Assembly: GCF_000599865.1 (NCBI RefSeq)
Contig: NZ_JHAC01000016.1
Coordinates: forward strand, 1-17,415
Direction: 5' to 3'
Source of the DNA: Deinococcus phoenicis
Lineage (GTDB): Bacteria; Deinococcota; Deinococci; Deinococcales; Deinococcaceae
DNA: 17,415 nucleotides
Part shown: positions 14,378-17,415 of the stretch, one piece after another
How positions within the stretch are numbered: position 1 is the first letter of the stretch
Layout: every line of letters begins with the position of its first letter
The notes under the pieces: generated by a model
What the model was told of the DNA's origin: nothing
Seen by the model: the letters and a program-made list of their open reading frames with translations, nothing else
The model's database searches: none
Position numbers and translations under genes: made by a program

Positions 14378-14572
14378 CTAGATGAACTCTATTTCACCCG
14401 CTAGGTAAAGGTGGAGGCGCTGCACGTCCTTTTCGTGAATTGCCCAGATGGGTTTTCTGTTCGTGCTTATGTTCTGTGCGGGAATAAAGCCATTCTGTAT
14501 GTAATAGCTCATTCTTACTTTGCTTACGCCTAGCGCGGCTGCGGCTGTAGTAGCGGAATAAATCTTAGTCAT
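14378..14572 (-). CDS. Small excisionase-like / MerR-type HTH protein
   Basis: A 64-residue protein that is almost entirely one winged-helix HTH of the excisionase/MerR (HTH_17) kind. Its pattern is a start IYSATTAAAALGVSKVRMSY, a turn at NGFIPAQN, then WAIHEKDVQRL, matching the usual 'arthr...g.ip...rKp.w.i...dv..l'. In integrative elements such proteins act as recombination directionality factors or as regulators of replication and integrase genes. No other candidate excisionase is present in this element. The ATG at 14572 has AAGGAG 12 bases upstream, and a possible -10 (TATACT) lies further up. It is divergent from the integrase and upstream of the rep-like gene, probably co-transcribed with it. 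Confidence 0.75.
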   Translation of the reverse strand: MTKIYSATTAAAALGVSKVRMSYYIQNGFIPAQNISTNRKPIWAIHEKDVQRLHLYLAGEIEFI

Positions 14573-14889
14573 ATGATTATCTAACTCCTTACATATGCAG
14601 TATACAGCAGTTTTATTCAGCTTAAAAGCTTCCTTCTTTAAATTGTCTAGACAGAGCCTAAGAAGAATAGCAGGGGTATTCTTTCTTCAGAAAGTTATGC
14701 AGTACGGATGTTTACCTATCCGATACTTTCTCTGGGAACTTCTCTAGGCGGGCCTTAAACGGGCGAGGAAAGTGCAGAAGGTAAATTACCCACTGGCGAG
14801 CCTGCCGGAGGGTCTAGGGCCGTTCTGTAGCCGTTACGGGCTATACTCTTCCTGTCACCGTCTGGAAGCGGTGAAAGAAAGGGAGAGAG
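14573..14889. promoter_or_regulatory. Divergent control region between HTH gene and integrase
   Basis: There is no gene in these 317 bases. Toward the HTH gene there are TATACT (minus strand, about 14598-14603) and an AGCTT-TT-AAGCT dyad further upstream. Toward the integrase there is TATACT at 14842-14847, embedded in a stem TGTAGCC/GGCTATA (14826-14845). A 6-bp hairpin TCACCG/CGGTGA (14855-14874) lies where the transcript would start, just ahead of the GGGAG ribosome site. Clear -35 boxes are lacking. The arrangement suggests regulated integrase expression. Confidence 0.5.
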
Positions 14890-16836
14890 ATGAATCTAGA
14901 ATTATTTGCGGAAACATACGCCGTTTATACCCGCGTCTCAACTGGGGGGCAGGAAGATAACACCTCTCCAGAAGGACAGTATGAAGCTTGTAAGCGGTAT
15001 GGGGAAACTCAGGGCTGGAAGCTGATGGAGAATGGGTGGTATCACGACACTATCAGCGGTACAAAAAAAGGTATTGACCGGAAGATGTTAGCTGAGCTTT
15101 ATGACTTAATAGAGGCTAAAACCATTAAGCACGTTGTATTTAAGCGGGTTGATAGAGTTGGACGTGAAGCAGCGATTATCAAAGAGATTATCAAGATGGT
15201 CTACTCTTTGGGCGGAAAGGTAAGCATAGCCGATAAGGGTAGAACCTATAAGAACTTCAGAGAATGTAACAACGATATACGCTTTGAAAGTGTTGTGGCG
15301 GAAATTGAGCGGGATAATATTGTTGAAAAGAACTGGGAAGGTAGAATTAGCCAATTCAAGAAAGGCTCTGCCCTAGGTAAGCAGCCTTACGGTTATATAA
15401 CTGCTTTTGATGATTCAAAAAGTAGGAAGTTTAGACTGGTAAAGATTGTTACTTCTGAGGCTGAAGCACTGATGGACTTCCTTAAGAAGTTTGTAGAAAC
15501 TAGAAGTATTAAAGAAGCAGTAGACTATGCTGCTTCTAAAGGCTATAAGACTAGAAGCGGGCATCCTTTTGCACACCACTTCTTTAGGGATACCCTTAAG
15601 AACCTTGAGCTTTACAATGGTAAGCCCGTAAAGCAGGAATACAGTTTCTTTGAAGAAGTCTTTAGTAGGGAGTTCGTCTATCCCCAGATTATTAGTGATG
15701 AACTCTATTATCAGATTAGAGAGGCTACTAGGCTTAAATCTAAGGCAGATAGAGAATACTTTGACGGGGTTAGACCTTATCTAGGGATAGTCTTCTGCTC
15801 TCATTGCGGGTCAAGAGCAGGCATAAGGTATAAATCAAAAGCTACACCTAAGAAGAATGGTGAGGTGTACTCAAGCTTTATAGTCTTCTGCCCTAGTCAC
15901 GCTAAGGAAGTGCAGAAAACTTACCGCCTTGAGGGTAAAGGCTCCGGTAAAGAGTGTGGTAAGTCTTTCAGGTATGGCGAGATTACTAAAAGCATTCTTC
16001 AGTTTTTGGATGATGCTTCTAGATTAGGAACGGCTGAGCAATACTCTAAAGAGTTGCTTAGAGTTCTTATAGCCTTAAGGGATATTCAGTTTCAAATTAA
16101 AAAGGCAGTAGCTTTGAGGGACAATGCGAGCAATAGAAAAGATTCTATTCTTAAGAAGCTAGACAAACTGATGGAGCTAGAAGGCGTAGATATTAGTTCT
16201 TTTATTGCGGCGAACAGCGAAAACCTAAAGTCTATTGAAGAGCAAATAAGACAGTCTAACAGTCATATATCAGAGCTTAAGCGTAATTACAATTCAGTAA
16301 CCGAGATTCTAGAAATGTCAGGATTAAAAGTAACGGAAGAGCTTCTATCATCTATAGAAGTAAATAGAAGGTCTATTGCAAAAGAAGAATCATACAGCGG
16401 CGATGATGTTAGGAATAGAAGGAATAAGATAGAAGAGAGATTACTTCTAGATATTCTTCCTGAAACAGTAAAGAGCCTTGCGAATGAGTTATCGGAAGGT
16501 CTAGGGAAGATACGCGGTTTAGTGGAAATGGAAGAGTGGGAGACGGTAAATACTTTGCTTTACCGCCTGGGAATCAGGGTCTATGTCAACTTCAACGAAC
16601 CGCTGAGAAATGGGAAGCTTCCTGAAATAGCGCTAGCTGTTGCCTTGGCAGAGAGCGCGGATAGGGTCGGGGCTGTGGCGGGGTTGCTGGCAGAACGTAC
16701 CCCGGAAACTGTCTGTGGTCAGAACACCACCAAAGGCCATGCCCTCAAGAACATCCCGATGTTGCGCGAGGCGCTGAATGCGCGGGGGGTGCCGGTGCAG
16801 ACGCCCGACGCGGGGGAGGAAGGGCGGCTGCTGTGA
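14890..16836 (+). CDS. Large serine integrase, C-terminus fused in frame to DUF72 remnant
   Basis: A site-specific recombinase that integrates and excises the element through a Ser-DNA intermediate. Domains: an N-terminal resolvase/catalytic domain with nucleophile Ser17 in YTRVSTGGQ and FKRVDRVGRE near residues 84-93; a recombinase domain (about 160-290); a zinc ribbon with Cys303, Cys306, Cys334 and Cys356; and a long charged coiled-coil (about 385-520). The ATG at 14890 has GGGAG just upstream and places Ser17 as usual. The frame has no stop of its own before the attachment core. From residue 611 it reads through CAGAACACCAC into the last 34 codons of the host DUF72 gene, giving 648 residues. 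In a circular element the same frame would continue into 12634-12811 and give about 672 residues with a different tail. AT-rich, foreign codon use. Confidence 0.93.
   Translation: MNLELFAETYAVYTRVSTGGQEDNTSPEGQYEACKRYGETQGWKLMENGWYHDTISGTKKGIDRKMLAELYDLIEAKTIKHVVFKRVDRVGREAAIIKEIIKMVYSLGGKVSIADKGRTYKNFRECNNDIRFESVVAEIERDNIVEKNWEGRISQFKKGSALGKQPYGYITAFDDSKSRKFRLVKIVTSEAEALMDFLKKFVETRSIKEAVDYAASKGYKTRSGHPFAHHFFRDTLKNLELYNGKPVKQEYSFFEEVFSREFVYPQIISDELYYQIREATRLKSKADREYFDGVRPYLGIVFCSHCGSRAGIRYKSKATPKKNGEVYSSFIVFCPSHAKEVQKTYRLEGKGSGKECGKSFRYGEITKSILQFLDDASRLGTAEQYSKELLRVLIALRDIQFQIKKAVALRDNASNRKDSILKKLDKLMELEGVDISSFIAANSENLKSIEEQIRQSNSHISELKRNYNSVTEILEMSGLKVTEELLSSIEVNRRSIAKEESYSGDDVRNRRNKIEERLLLDILPETVKSLANELSEGLGKIRGLVEMEEWETVNTLLYRLGIRVYVNFNEPLRNGKLPEIALAVALAESADRVGAVAGLLAERTPETVCGQNTTKGHALKNIPMLREALNARGVPVQTPDAGEEGRLL
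16720..16730 (+). repeat. attR core (right direct repeat)
   Basis: CAGAACACCAC, identical to the copy at 12623. Element sequence lies to its left and the DUF72 remnant to its right. With the five element bases before it, it forms GTGGT-CAGAAC-ACCAC, a perfect 5-bp dyad around the core. Confidence 0.88.
16720..16836 (+). pseudogene. Severed 3' end of the DUF72 gene
   Basis: After the shared QNTT codons, the frame encodes 34 residues beginning KGHALKNIPMLREALNARG and ending in EEGRLL. This completes the DUF72 barrel and joins exactly, without loss of a base or change of frame, to the fragment that stops at 12633. It has no start of its own and is now translated only as the tail of the integrase. 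Its base composition is that of the host. Confidence 0.92.
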
Positions 16837-16839
16837 GGG

Positions 16840-17415
<576 letters not shown>

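Noticed and set aside
14772..14960. 62-codon open frame overlapping the integrase start
   Set aside because: It runs through the control region and into the integrase in another frame, with no ribosome site and no domain character.

Overview
The window looks like chromosomal DNA of a Deinococcus-type bacterium. It is strongly GC-rich with GC-biased third codon positions, which create long antisense open frames. Several genes start directly behind a TANNNT -10 hexamer, the leaderless arrangement common in that phylum. The protein families and the small palindromic repeat also fit. The genus assignment is inference from sequence feel, not a database match.

Layout, left to right. Bases 1-28 are the 3' end of a tRNA (glycine-type acceptor stem) followed by an intrinsic terminator. 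dnaG (primase) lies on the minus strand, divergent from a small cupin gene. A small membrane protein (plus) faces a short disordered protein (minus). Next comes a minus-strand glycine cleavage cluster, gcvT-gcvH-(P-loop kinase-like gene)-gcvP, which ends in a clear intrinsic terminator. A LigT/2'-5' RNA ligase-family gene diverges from gcvT. A second minus-strand unit, hisF-hisIE-5-formyltetrahydrofolate cyclo-ligase, has overlapping genes and converges on ligT. A stand-alone CheY-like response regulator and a DUF72 gene follow on the plus strand.

The DUF72 gene is split by a compact 4,097-bp integrative element (12623-16719). The element is visibly AT-richer than the host and is bounded by an 11-bp direct repeat, CAGAACACCAC. 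It encodes a large serine integrase, a small excisionase-like HTH protein and an HUH-type replication-initiator-like protein, with no recognisable cargo. The recombination site sits inside two reading frames in the same phase. The DUF72 gene now ends in a 58-residue element-encoded tail, and the integrase gene now ends in the last 34 residues of DUF72. In an excised circle the integrase would recover the 58-residue tail, so integration swaps the C-termini of a host protein and of the integrase itself. This is the most interesting feature of the window.

At the right edge the severed end of DUF72 is followed by a convergent GNAT acetyltransferase gene that runs off the window. It carries an in-frame insertion made of nested inverted repeats (about 16981-17105), typical of small dispersed repeats.

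Functional links: gcvT/H/P and the formyl-THF cyclo-ligase both belong to folate one-carbon metabolism, and hisF/hisIE belong to histidine synthesis, which releases AICAR into the folate-dependent purine pathway.
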